From the NCBI GenBank assembly GCA_029779535.1, contig JAKPAG010000098.1:110993-174992 (forward strand): a stretch of 64,000 nucleotides of DNA. The letters run 5' to 3'. The notes under the pieces are model-generated. The model made no database searches. It had not been told where the DNA came from and saw nothing but the letters and a program-made list of their open reading frames with translations. The DNA comes from Pseudomonadota bacterium. Lineage in GTDB: Bacteria; Pseudomonadota; Alphaproteobacteria; Sphingomonadales; Sphingomonadaceae. The translations under genes were made by a program, and so were the position numbers. Positions 52,521 to 61,485 of the stretch are shown here, in pieces; position 1 is the first letter of the stretch, and the number at the start of each line of letters is the position of its first letter.

Positions 52521-54110
52521 ATGCGCATTCGATCGATTGCTTGGGGCATTGCTCTGCCCGTCCTGGCCCTTGCTTCGACCAGCGGTGCGGACGCTCCACC
52601 GGCCGCAGGTCCGGCGGACTTTGACGTCCTGATCCGTGGCGGCACCGTCTATACCGGCGATGCTCCGCCCTTTGTCGGCGACGTTGCCGTCAAAGGCGAT
52701 CGCATCGCCTATGTTGGCCCCAGGGCTGCCGGCAGCGCGGCGCGGTCGATCGATGCCAGCGGGATGATCGTGGCGCCGGGGTTCATCGATCCGCACACCC
52801 ATGCGGATAGCGCACTGCGCTCGGATAATCCGGTGGCGCGGCTGGTCTTGCCGTTCCTGACCCAGGGGGTGACCACCGCGTTCATTGGCGTCGACGGATA
52901 TGGCAGCGCGGATGTTGCCCAGACCCTCGACCGCAGCCGCGATACCGGGATCAACTATGCCACCTATGTCGGGTTCGGGGCTGTGCGCACCGCCGTGATC
53001 GGCAATGCCCAGCGTGCGCCCGATGCGCCCGAGCTGGCCCGGATGCAGGGGCTCGTCGCGGCAGCCATGTGCCAGGGCGCGCTGGGTCTTTCGACGGGCC
53101 TGTTCTATGCGCCGCAAAGCTTCGCGCGGCAGGATGAAGTGATCAGCCTGGCCAGGGTCGCAGCGGCGGCAGGCGGGGTCTACGACAGCCATTTGCGCGA
53201 CGAATCCAGCTATTCGATCGGCTTGCTGGGGGCGGTCGATGAAGCGATCGCGATCGGCCAGGAGGCGAAGATTCCCGTCCATATCGCCCATATCAAGGCG
53301 CTGGGCGTCGATGTGCAGGGCAAGGCCCCCCAGGTGATAGCGCGGATCGAGGCCGCCCGCGCCAAGGGGCAGGTGATCACCGCCGACCAGTATCCATGGG
53401 CGGCATCGGGCACGGGCCTGTCTGCCGCGCTGATCCCGCGCTGGGCGCAGGATGGTGGACGCGCTGCCATGCTCAGCCGGTTCGCGGATGCGCAACTGTC
53501 GGCCAGGCTACGCTCAGAAGCGGCGGAAAACCTGCGCCGCCGGGGCGGAGCAGAGGCCATCCTGATCACCGTTGGTCCCGGCTGGGCGCAGGGCAAGACA
53601 CTCGCTGAACTGGCGCGGGAACGCTCGGTCGATCCGGTCTCGGCGACGATCGACCTGCTCAAGGTCGCGGAAGTCAGCATCGCCTCGTTCAACCAGGACG
53701 AAGGTGACATCGCGGCCTTCATGCAGCGGGACTGGGTCGTCACCAGCAGCGATGCCTCGCAGGGACACCCGCGCTATTACGCCTCGTTCTCGCGCAAGTA
53801 TGCGACCTATGTGAGCGAGCGCGGGGTGATCGACCTTCGTACCTTCATTGCTTCCAGCACCATCCGCACGGCGCGGATGTTCGACCTTGCCGGCCGGGGC
53901 GAACTGCGCAGCGGCAATTTAGCCGATGTCGTGGTGTTCGACCCGGTCCGCTTCGCTCCCCGCGCGGACTATACCCACCCGGCACGGTTCGGCACCGGCA
54001 TGATCGCCGTGATCGTCAATGGCCAGATCGCGATCGAGAACGGACAGCCGACCGGCGAGGCTGCCGGGCGTCCGCTCGAACGACAGCCTCGCACCGCCGC
54101 GTGTCAATGA
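52521..54110 (+). CDS. N-acyl-D-amino-acid deacylase-like amidohydrolase
   Basis: A 529-residue exported amidohydrolase. Signal peptide SIAWGIALPVLALASTSGADA; beta strand VLIRGGTVYTGDAPPFVGDVAVKGDRIAYVG; FIDPHTHAD is the metal H-x-H; YDSHLRDE and HIAHIKALG supply more ligands; VTSSDASQGHP carries the catalytic Asp. It removes acyl groups from N-acyl-D-amino acids. It is divergent from the TonB receptor and complements the D-amino-acid dehydrogenase in the same block. It ends convergently near the hydrolase remnant. Confidence 0.88.
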   Translation: MRIRSIAWGIALPVLALASTSGADAPPAAGPADFDVLIRGGTVYTGDAPPFVGDVAVKGDRIAYVGPRAAGSAARSIDASGMIVAPGFIDPHTHADSALRSDNPVARLVLPFLTQGVTTAFIGVDGYGSADVAQTLDRSRDTGINYATYVGFGAVRTAVIGNAQRAPDAPELARMQGLVAAAMCQGALGLSTGLFYAPQSFARQDEVISLARVAAAAGGVYDSHLRDESSYSIGLLGAVDEAIAIGQEAKIPVHIAHIKALGVDVQGKAPQVIARIEAARAKGQVITADQYPWAASGTGLSAALIPRWAQDGGRAAMLSRFADAQLSARLRSEAAENLRRRGGAEAILITVGPGWAQGKTLAELARERSVDPVSATIDLLKVAEVSIASFNQDEGDIAAFMQRDWVVTSSDASQGHPRYYASFSRKYATYVSERGVIDLRTFIASSTIRTARMFDLAGRGELRSGNLADVVVFDPVRFAPRADYTHPARFGTGMIAVIVNGQIAIENGQPTGEAAGRPLERQPRTAACQ

Positions 54111-54151
54111 TTGCCGGTCAATGGCGCAGGCGATGAGACGCTGGTCGCGAC

Positions 54152-54722
54152 CTATTCCCCGCCCGCGCTCAGATAGTTCGCGACACCGGCGAGCGACATC
54201 AGCGTCGATCTGCGCTTCGGCGAGGCCCGGTTGCTGAAAGTAGTGATGACAGAAACGCCCGCCCGTCTGCTCGGCCAGCTTGGCCCAGCCCGCGCTTGGT
54301 CGCTGCGGTTCGCGCGGGCCGACGACCGTGCTGACAAGGGCCAGGGCCGGGAACAGATCGGGCCGCATGCGCGCGGCCGCAGCGGCGACCCACGCGCCGA
54401 GGTCGTGTCCGACCAGCACCGCGCGGTCCTCGCCCAAGGCGGCAAGCAGCGCCACGACATCGCTCGCGCTGTGCAGGATGGTGTAGTCCTCGATCCGGTC
54501 CGGCTTTCCGCTCTGGCCGAAGCCGCGAATGTCCGGGGCGACGACCCGAAACCCGGCCTGCGTCAGCGCGGCGATCTGGTGGCGCCATTCGAACCAGGTG
54601 TAGGGGAAGCCGTGCAGCAGGATGACCAGCGGCCCGACCCCTTCATCGACATAGTGGATCGCAAGTCCGTCCGCCTCGACCATGTGGTGCGCGAAGGCGG
54701 CGGGATCGTTGACGTTGCGCAT
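54152..54722 (-). pseudogene. truncated alpha/beta hydrolase (epoxide-hydrolase-like)
   Basis: From ATG at 54722 the frame reads as a normal epoxide hydrolase/haloalkane dehalogenase start: ILLHGFPYTWFEW, APDIRGFGQSGKP, and nucleophile Asp in VGHDLGAWVAAA, then RFCHHYFQQPGLAEAQIDADV. After about 180 residues the family match ends; the same strand in the next frame gives AGVANYLSAGGE and a stop at 54152, while the original frame runs on as the antisense of the amidohydrolase. The cap domain and catalytic His are missing, so the protein should be inactive. Confidence 0.7.
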
Positions 54723-54726
54723 GGTG

Positions 54727-55578
54727 CTATCGAGCCAGACCGAAAAAGCGCATGACTTCGTCGGCAACGAAATCGGGCCGCTCTTCCGGGATCCAGTGCC
54801 CGCAATTCTCGGCCACGCCGCCGGAGACAATGTCCGCCACCCGCGCCCAGCTTTCGAGCGCGGTTGTCCCGCGCCCGCGCGTGGCAGGATCGCCGCCATA
54901 GACGAGGATCGGCATCGCCAACTTGCGGCCCGCTTCGCGGAACGCCGTGTTGTCGGCGATGTCCTGCGGCACGGCACGGTAGTAATTGAACCCTGCGGTC
55001 ATTGCGCCCGGCTGGGAATAGGCCCGGACGTATTCGGCCTGCGCTTCTTCGCTGATCGCATCGGGCGCCGCCCCGCCAAAGCGGTAGAAGAAACGCAGAT
55101 AGGTGTCCTCACGCCCGGCTGTCAGGGCTTCGGGCAATTCCGGCAGCGCATGGAAGCCGAAGTGCCAGCGGCCATGATGCTCGATCGGGCCACCATCGCC
55201 CAGCACCGGCGCATCGAAGATTGCCATCGCGGTGACCCGCTCAGGGAACTGGGCGGCCAACGCGAAGGCTACTGGCCCGCCCCAGTCATGTGCGACAACC
55301 CGAAAGCGGTCGTGCCCCAGCCGGGTCATCAGCTCGGCAATATCGCGCGCCACGGTCAGCTTGTCATAGCCTTCCCCGGGCCGTGCGCTATCGCCCAGGC
55401 CGCGCATGTCAGGCGCGATCAGGGAAAAATGCGGTGCCAGCAGAGGGATCGCGTCGCGCCACATGAACCAGGTCTGCGGCCAGCCGTGCAGTAACACGAC
55501 CGGTTCGCCCGTACCCGCCGTCACATAGTGCAGGCGGACCGCGTCCAGATCGGCGAAATGATGCGTTACGGCTGGCAT
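54727..55578 (-). CDS. alpha/beta hydrolase, epoxide-hydrolase/dehalogenase-like
   Basis: A 283-residue hydrolase with oxyanion motif VVLLHGWPQTWFMWRD, GLGDSARP, nucleophile Asp in VAHDWGGPVAFAL, and catalytic His in ENCGHWIPEE. The fold covers epoxide hydrolases and fluoroacetate-type dehalogenases. ATG at 55578; the ORF track adds 50 unlikely residues from the cupin region. It lies 11 bases after the cupin gene and four before the broken hydrolase, and may be the intact copy of a duplicated pair. Confidence 0.88.
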   Translation of the reverse strand: MPAVTHHFADLDAVRLHYVTAGTGEPVVLLHGWPQTWFMWRDAIPLLAPHFSLIAPDMRGLGDSARPGEGYDKLTVARDIAELMTRLGHDRFRVVAHDWGGPVAFALAAQFPERVTAMAIFDAPVLGDGGPIEHHGRWHFGFHALPELPEALTAGREDTYLRFFYRFGGAAPDAISEEAQAEYVRAYSQPGAMTAGFNYYRAVPQDIADNTAFREAGRKLAMPILVYGGDPATRGRGTTALESWARVADIVSGGVAENCGHWIPEERPDFVADEVMRFFGLAR

Positions 55579-55588
55579 CGCCTGTCCC

Positions 55589-56068
55589 TCAGTTGCCGTT
55601 GAAGCTGGTGATATCGACCGGCGCGATGCCTTCGGCCGCGCAGTAATCGGAATAGCGCTTGAGCATCGATTTCCAGTTTTCAACCGCAAGAATGTTGTCG
55701 TTTTCGTCCAGTACGTTCCAGTCGCCAACCACGATGTTGAGCGTGATCACATCCTCGCCGGGTTCGGCCACCGGAGTGTGGACAGACGCGGCGGTTTCAT
55801 AGACGAAGCTGCCCGGCTTCGCGATCCAGTCATGTTCCTTGTACCGCCAGCAGCCCTGCACGGTATAGACGTGGACGGTTCCGGCGTGGTGGTGCTTGGG
55901 CAGCTCCATTCCGGCTGGCGTGCGCAGCAGTGAGGTCCATTCGCCGTTGATCGGGTTCAGCTTGATCAGCTTGATGTGGATCTGGTCCGAATAGGGCAGG
56001 AATGGCACCCACGGCAGGTCTTCAACCTCAATGTAGGCGGTGCCAATGGTGTCGGAATAGAAAGTCAT
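55589..56068 (-). CDS. cupin-fold protein (acetylacetone/2,4'-dihydroxyacetophenone dioxygenase-like)
   Basis: A 159-residue single cupin: LPKHHHAGTVHVYTVQGCWRY has the His-rich metal motif and ASVHTPVAEPGEDVITLNIVVG the second. It resembles the ChrR/2,4'-dihydroxyacetophenone-dioxygenase group that cleaves C-C bonds with a bound metal. It lies between the TauD-type gene and the intact hydrolase and looks like a step in the same pathway. The substrate is unknown. Confidence 0.75.
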   Translation of the reverse strand: MTFYSDTIGTAYIEVEDLPWVPFLPYSDQIHIKLIKLNPINGEWTSLLRTPAGMELPKHHHAGTVHVYTVQGCWRYKEHDWIAKPGSFVYETAASVHTPVAEPGEDVITLNIVVGDWNVLDENDNILAVENWKSMLKRYSDYCAAEGIAPVDITSFNGN

Positions 56069-56104
56069 GCCTGGCTCTCCTCAGAGTGTTTCTTGTCTTG
56101 GTAG

Positions 56105-56953
56105 TCAGAACGGGCGATCGCCCATGATGGTCGCGCGGTTCATCCGGCGAATGCACGGCGGGTAGTCCATCACCGCGTAGTGCTGGGTGCAGCGGTTATC
56201 CCAGATCGCCACCGATCCGGGCGTCCAGCGCCAGCGCAACTGATATTCAGGAATGTTCGTCTGCGAGAGCAGGTAGTTCATCAGGTCGTTTCGGCCCGGC
56301 GATGCATCCTGACCGAAACGGACCCGCTTGGCCGTGTGATGATTGGTGAAATGCGTGGCAAAAGCGCCCAGCATCAGCGATTTTCGGCCAGTCACGGGGT
56401 GGGTGCGCACGACCGGGTGTTCCGGGTCAGGGAATCGATCCTTCATCGCCAGCCGCTCATCGATCGGCTTGGCAGCCATGAACACGGACTCCATACTGTG
56501 CCGGGCGCGCAGATCTGCAATGTCGTCCTTGATGTAGTCAGGCAGGCGATCGTAGGCGAGTTCCATATTGGCCCACATCGTGTCGCCGCCGACTGGCGGG
56601 CATTCGACACAGCGCAGCACCGCGCCCATCGGCGGAATTTCACGCCAGGTGGCATCGTGATGCCAGCTGTTTTCATAGCGTTCAGGCGGGCTTTCGGGCG
56701 ATTTCCAGATGTGGATGATCCCCGGCTCGCCATCGGCGCTGTTCGCCAGCGGGTGATCTTCCAGTTCACCGAACAGGCGCGCCACACCGGCGTGCTGGGC
56801 GTCGGTCATGTCCTGATCGCGGAAGAACAGCACCTTGTGCTTGAGCAGCAACTCATTCAGCTCACCGGCCATGTCGTCATTGGTGGCGGCTTCGGACAGG
56901 CGAATGTCACTGATCTGCGCGCCCAGCGCGCACGTTAGCAATTCAACTTTCAT
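56105..56953 (-). CDS. TauD/TfdA-family 2-oxoglutarate dioxygenase
   Basis: A 282-residue Fe(II)/2OG oxygenase: NSWHHDATW has H98-x-D100; CTQHYAVMDY has distal H258; CIRRMNRATI has the 2OG-binding Arg. KHKVLFFRDQDMTDAQH is the family opening. It hydroxylates a sulfonate, ether, or aromatic-acetate-type compound. It precedes the cupin by 36 bases and follows the MFS gene by 18, in one operon. Confidence 0.92.
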   Translation of the reverse strand: MKVELLTCALGAQISDIRLSEAATNDDMAGELNELLLKHKVLFFRDQDMTDAQHAGVARLFGELEDHPLANSADGEPGIIHIWKSPESPPERYENSWHHDATWREIPPMGAVLRCVECPPVGGDTMWANMELAYDRLPDYIKDDIADLRARHSMESVFMAAKPIDERLAMKDRFPDPEHPVVRTHPVTGRKSLMLGAFATHFTNHHTAKRVRFGQDASPGRNDLMNYLLSQTNIPEYQLRWRWTPGSVAIWDNRCTQHYAVMDYPPCIRRMNRATIMGDRPF

Positions 56954-56971
56954 GCGGGTTCTCCTTGGGAA

Positions 56972-58217
56972 TCAGTGGGGGGAAATTTGGGTGGGGTGCC
57001 GGACTGCGCGCCAGACCATCACCAGTCCGGCAAAGCTGGTCAGGTCCGCGCCCAGCAGGGGGATGGTCCAGCTGGCAGCCGATCCGCTCTCGGCCAGCCG
57101 CTGGCTGACCATGCCGATCGCCAGCGCCAGGCCGCCGATCATCAGGAAGTTCAGCGCCAGCATGTTGATGCCGGTGGAAGTGGCCTTGAGGTGAACCGGC
57201 AGTTCCTGTTCGATCACCGAGAACAACGGCCCATAGATCATGGTCATGAACAGGATCGAGGCGGCCATCCCGGCCAGGAACAGTGGGCTACCGCCCGGCA
57301 TCAGGCGATAGGCGAGGATCAATGGCACCAGCAGGCACAACGTGATCAGGCTGCTGCGCGCGCGGTCCGTGCCGAAACGGCGGTGCGCCCAGTCGGCCAG
57401 CAGGCCTGCTCCCAGCGCACCGGCCAGGCCGAACACGATGAACATCAGCCCGTACAGGCGGTTGGCATCGGCCTTGGGCAGCCCCTTGTCGTCCTGCAGC
57501 CACAACTGTACGAACGGGCTGGTCGCGACATGGGCGTGGAGGAATACCAGCCCCAGCGAGGCCCAGCGCAGGCGCGGATTGGCGCGGAACAGTCCCCACC
57601 ATTCGCCGATCTGGCCTCCCATCGACGACAACTGTTCGCGCGGCACGCGCGCGTCCTGCACCCGCGATACAGCGAACGTCGCCAGCACGTCAATGGCCGC
57701 CATCAGCAGGAAACACCCACGCCAGCCCAGCGCCGGGCCAAGCGTTCCGGCGATCAGGAAGCTGCCCCCGATCCCCAGCGGGATCCCGGCAAAGAACAGT
57801 CCGATGGCTGCAGCCTTGTGGCGGTCGGTCGTGCGGGCCAGGATGATGTTGGTCGCGGTTGGCACCAGGGTTGCCTCGTCCGCTGCCACGAACGGGCGCG
57901 CCACCAGCATGGTCCAGAGCCCCCGGCGCCAGTCCGGCCAGTCCGGTGAACAGGCTCCACACGCCCGCCCCGGCGGTAAGCACCGGGACTCGCCCGATCC
58001 GGTCGGCCAGCAGCCCGGCCGCCAGCGCGGTCACCGCATAGACACTGCTGAAAGCCAGGCCGGCAATCAGCGCGAACTGGCTGCGTGACAGCGACAGGTC
58101 GTGCATGATCTCGCTGGCAAAGCCTGCCACAAGTTGGCGATCGACCTGATTGATGACGTGCAGCAACAGGAAGAACAGCAGCAGCCGCAGCGACAGGCGT
58201 TCCGGTTGGGCGGTCAT
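56972..58217 (-). pseudogene. MFS transporter with one-base frameshift
   Basis: Two ORFs join to one MFS protein. The first (MTAQPERLSLRLLLFFLLLHVINQVDRQ to FTGLAGLAPG) and second (WTMLVARPFVAADEATLVPTATNIILART onward) meet at a run of five G on the coding strand (57920-57924). Removing one G gives LAPGLWTMLVARP and an unbroken 414-residue protein with 12 membrane helices and the GLLADRIGR loop between helices 2 and 3. As read, it is broken after about 100 residues. The cause may be true decay, slippage in the run, or a sequencing error. Confidence 0.8.
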
Positions 58218-58398
58218 GAGCGGCCTTGCCTCGCCCCGATGGGGCCAGCAGGCAGACGCCGGACAGGTCTGGCAAAGCAAGCCAGAGGCATCACACATTC
58301 TCCCGGAATTCTTGTTGTTAGCGCCAATCTAGGCGCTGGCGCATTCGGAGTGGCTATCATTTCGTGACAGTTGATAGATAGTATGCGACATATGGGTA

Positions 58399-59409
58399 AT
58401 GCTCATTGCGACACAGGTGCGCGCCACCGCGCTGCTTGATTTGCCGGCTGTGGCGCTGGAGGCGGGGATCGATCCCTATGGCTCCTTGCGCGATGCGCAG
58501 ATCGACCCGGCCATGCTAAACCGGCCAGATCTCACCTTCCCCGCCGAACGCGTGGCCTGGCTGCTCGACGGCATGGCAGAGCGCCACGCTCTCCCCGACC
58601 TTGGCATCCGCATCGCCATGCGCCGCCGCCTCGCCAACATCGGAGTGGCGGGACTGGTGCTGGCCCAGCAGGCCACCGTGCGCGATGCGCTGGCGATGGT
58701 CGAACGATACCGCCATCTGATGAGCGATTCGCTCAGCCTGCATATCGAAGAGCAAGCGGGCCGCGCCGTCGCCATGCTCGGGCTGGCCATCCCGGGGTCA
58801 GCCCCGCAGCGCCAGTCGCGCGAGCTGGGCCTTGCCGCCTTCGTCCATCTGTTCCGTCTGTTGCTGGGGGAAAGCTGGTGTCCCGATAGCGTCCACTTCA
58901 CCCACGCCGCCCCGCGCAAGACCACGCAGCATCGCCGCTTCTTTGGGTGCCCGGTGCAGTTTGGAAGCCCGTTCGACGGGTTTGAGTTCGATGGGGAAGT
59001 GCTGGACCGGACCAAGCCTGGGGCCGATGCCGCGCTTTCCGCCTATGCGGCCAGCCTGCTCGATGGGCTTGGCGCCCAAACATCTGGAGCGGCGACCGGG
59101 ATCGTCACACGGTTGATCCACACGCTCTTGCCGATGGGGCGGGCTTCGATCGCCAACGTCGCGCGCGCGATGGGTCGTAATGTGCGCACCCTGCAAAGGG
59201 AACTGGCAGCGGAAGGCGCAGAGTTCAGCGTGCTCGTTGCCGATATCAGGGCCGACCTTGCTGTCACGTATCTCAGAGATGCGGTAGTCCCGGTCAAAGC
59301 GATTGCTGAACGCCTGGGCTATTCTTCGTCCACCGCGTTCATCCGTTTTTTTCGCTGCCGGTTTGGATCTCCTCCCGGCACCTGGCGGCTCAACGTGATG
59401 TCCGAGTAG
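58399..59409 (+). CDS. AraC-family regulator
   Basis: A 336-residue AraC protein with the large N-terminal domain of the OruR/ArgR type (LPAVALEAGIDPYGSLRDAQIDPAMLNRPDLTFPAERVAWLL) and two C-terminal helix-turn-helices (SIANVARAMGRNVRTLQRELAAEG; VKAIAERLGYSSSTAFIRFFRCRFGSPPGTWR). It is divergent from the MFS/TauD/cupin/hydrolase operon across 180 bases that hold a GCGCCAATCTAGGCGC element, and should activate it. Confidence 0.9.
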   Translation: MLIATQVRATALLDLPAVALEAGIDPYGSLRDAQIDPAMLNRPDLTFPAERVAWLLDGMAERHALPDLGIRIAMRRRLANIGVAGLVLAQQATVRDALAMVERYRHLMSDSLSLHIEEQAGRAVAMLGLAIPGSAPQRQSRELGLAAFVHLFRLLLGESWCPDSVHFTHAAPRKTTQHRRFFGCPVQFGSPFDGFEFDGEVLDRTKPGADAALSAYAASLLDGLGAQTSGAATGIVTRLIHTLLPMGRASIANVARAMGRNVRTLQRELAAEGAEFSVLVADIRADLAVTYLRDAVVPVKAIAERLGYSSSTAFIRFFRCRFGSPPGTWRLNVMSE

Positions 59410-59494
59410 CCTGGCTCGAAGAGAGCTGTAGCAGCCAGCCCTGCCTGACCCTCGGGAAGTTGGACCAGCTCTCGCCTGAAGAACTGAGACGGGA

Positions 59495-59653
59495 ATGGCC
59501 AAGCTACTCAAACTGAGTTGGCTCAGCCCGACAATCGTCGAAGCCATCAGCGACGGCTTTCAGCCGAAGAGCATCACTCGCACCCGCCTGCTCGAGACCG
59601 AACTGCCGTTGGCCTGGGATGCACAGGATGCTTTGCTCGGCTTCGCCGCCTGA
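59495..59653 (+). pseudogene. site-specific recombinase C-terminal remnant
   Basis: The short frame, absent from the ORF track, reads LLKLSWLSPTIVEAISDGFQPKSITRTRLLETELPLAWDAQDALLGFAA. This is the usual tail of serine recombinases of the phage/integrative-element type (xxLxxLAPDIVEAILDGRQPxxLTxxxLxxxxPLxWxxQ). The catalytic domain is missing. The 85 bases upstream and 211 downstream (59410-59864) show nothing else recognisable. It faces the 3' end of a tRNA gene, where such elements insert. Confidence 0.65.
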
Positions 59654-59864
59654 GTCTCACGGAAACCATCATCACCGCCGCATCCCCCACATGGGCGAGC
59701 AAGTCACGGACAAAGAATTGCGCGCAGTGGGTCCTCAAAATCGGCAGGAACCGAGCGTCTCTCGCCCACGTGCAAATGATCATGCCGCTAAACCGCGCGG
59801 AACTGCGGCATTCCACCGGCGCGGGACGCCCGGAGGCGAAAATCAGTGTTTGCTTCTGACTGAT

Positions 59865-59951
59865 TGGTGCGGTCGAGAAGACTCGAACTTCCACGGGCTT
59901 TCGCCCACAACGACCTCAACGTTGCGCGTCTACCAGTTCCGCCACGACCGC
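59865..59951 (-). tRNA. tRNA-Leu (anticodon GAG)
   Basis: 87 bases read GCGGTCG acceptor, D-arm TGGCGGAACTGGTAGACGCG, anticodon stem CAACG/CGTTG with loop TTGAGGT (anticodon GAG), a long variable arm (GTGGGCGAAAGCCCGT), T-arm GTTCGAGTC, and CGACCGC-A-CCA with the CCA encoded. The long variable arm is right for Leu. Its 3' end points at the recombinase remnant. Confidence 0.97.
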
Positions 59952-60120
59952 TAAATCATCAGGACGGCGAAATCGCTGGGATTCGGGCCGCCCCGGGGGG
60001 GGTAGGAGCGCGCCCTTAGCAAAGGGGCGGGGGGGCTGCAAGCGTTCTAACCGCATTTCGCCGCTGTATAAGCGTTTGCGCGGATTGCGCCGCCGCGCGA
60101 ACGGGCCTTTACCCTGCGGA

Positions 60121-60354
60121 ATGTTGGCTGCGTTGGCTCTTTGCGGCGCGATCGGCAGTCCCGCCGCCGCAATGCCCCCGGTGGTCGCCCCCGCCGGGAT
60201 CGACCCCGCGCGGCAAGGGGGCGCGCGGATCGCGGCAATTGCTACGGTCGTGATCCTTGAACCGGTGACCAATGCCGCGCAGAAAAACAGCCCCGGCCCC
60301 TTGCGCGTGGTCAGCCAGACCCGCGACGGGCGGCACTTCATCGAATATCAATAA
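60121..60354 (+). CDS. small exported hypothetical protein
   Basis: A 77-residue product from ATG at 60121 with a short hydrophobic N-terminus (LAALALCGAIGSPAAA) like a signal peptide, and a tail VVSQTRDGRHFIEYQ. No family recognised. The ORF track starts at 60076, but the hydrophobic start fits 60121. It converges with the zinc-ribbon gene ten bases away. The stretch before it (59952-60120) has long G runs and no gene. Confidence 0.45.
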   Translation: MLAALALCGAIGSPAAAMPPVVAPAGIDPARQGGARIAAIATVVILEPVTNAAQKNSPGPLRVVSQTRDGRHFIEYQ

Positions 60355-60364
60355 GACAGCGGCG

Positions 60365-61345
60365 TCAGCCGGGCTTCCAGCCGAATTCGGCCTTCACCCC
60401 GCTCTTGGGCACGGGCACCAAGGCTTCATAGATCGCGACGTTTTCGCCCGGCGCCAAGACGCGCTTGGCCGGGCGCAGTTCGGCGCGGTGGACGATCCGG
60501 CCGCGCGCATCGCGCAGCACCACCAGGATAGCGGGCACACTGCGCTGGCTTTGCGAAATGTTGGTGACCGAGCCGTTGATCCCGAAGAACCAGGTGCCGT
60601 TGGCGAGCTGGCGGCGATCCTGACGCTTTTCCGGGAAATCGAGCTTCAGGCCGGGCTGGTCTTCGGCAAAGACCGGCTTGGCGAACGGCATCCAGTCCGG
60701 CAGCCCGTACCAGGCGGTGGCGCCAACCGCGCCCAGGGCAACCACCGCGAACAGCAGGGCAGCAATGGTCCACATCCTGGCGGGATTGCGGCGGGGGCGG
60801 AACGGGGGCTCATAGTCGAAAGTCGACGGTGCCTGATCGTAATCCGCGCCATAGGCCGGATCGGCCTCGATCGGCACTGGCGGCAGATCCTCGTCGCCGC
60901 GCAGCGGCGGCGGCGGGATCGGCACGCTGTCGACCTCGGCGTACTCATCCTCGGTCCGGGCGAAGGAAACGGGCGGCGGTGCGGCCGGCTCGGCTTTCTC
61001 CGGCTCAGCGAACGAGACGGGCGGAGCGACGGCGATCCCGGCGTCATCCGGGACCGCGTCCACCCGCGGGGGAGGGGGCGGTGCTTCGGCCGGGGCCTGC
61101 TCAACCGGCGGCGCCTGATCGACCGGCGCGGCCTGGCGATCGGGGGCCTGGCGCGGTTCCGGCTGGGGTTGCGGCGCCACTGCGGGCGCTGCCGCCGGTG
61201 GCGGCGCGGCCCGGGGTTCGATCCGCGGACCTTCCTGGAACCAGCTGTGGCGGCACTTGGCGCAGCGCACGGTGCGGCCGTCCACGCCGACGGCGCTGTC
61301 CGGCACGACATAGCGGGTGGCGCAAGCTGGGCAGGCGATGATCAT
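60365..61345 (-). CDS. MJ0042-type zinc-ribbon membrane protein
   Basis: A 326-residue protein: IIACPACATRYVVPDSAVGVDGRTVRCAKCRHSW is an MJ0042 zinc ribbon at the N-terminus, followed by about 150 residues of Pro/Ala-rich linker, one membrane helix (WTIAALLFAVVALGAVGATAW, about 215-235), and a periplasmic domain of about 100 residues (VTNISQSQRSVPAILVVLRDARGRIVHR). It is common next to ftsEX in alphaproteobacteria; its role is unknown. ATG at 61345. Divergent from ftsE. Confidence 0.85.
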   Translation of the reverse strand: MIIACPACATRYVVPDSAVGVDGRTVRCAKCRHSWFQEGPRIEPRAAPPPAAAPAVAPQPQPEPRQAPDRQAAPVDQAPPVEQAPAEAPPPPPRVDAVPDDAGIAVAPPVSFAEPEKAEPAAPPPVSFARTEDEYAEVDSVPIPPPPLRGDEDLPPVPIEADPAYGADYDQAPSTFDYEPPFRPRRNPARMWTIAALLFAVVALGAVGATAWYGLPDWMPFAKPVFAEDQPGLKLDFPEKRQDRRQLANGTWFFGINGSVTNISQSQRSVPAILVVLRDARGRIVHRAELRPAKRVLAPGENVAIYEALVPVPKSGVKAEFGWKPG

Positions 61346-61485
61346 GATCGCACCGTTAATCATGTTGTGCGCCGCGGCAATAGCCCGACCCGTCGACGGC
61401 CGCGTGGAGAGGCTTTTTTCCACATGGATTGGCCGCTATAGCCCCGCAACGCACATTTGCCGCTGACTGGACCCTGCACCCGCCC

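Noticed and set aside
53919-54977. A full-length 352-residue hydrolase as listed in the ORF track
   Set aside because: The last 80 residues are the antisense of the amidohydrolase gene and do not match the family, and the first 45 or so come from the upstream gene in another frame.
57690-58298. A separate 202-residue membrane protein
   Set aside because: Its start is the MFS N-terminus; the end is out-of-frame reading after the five-G run.
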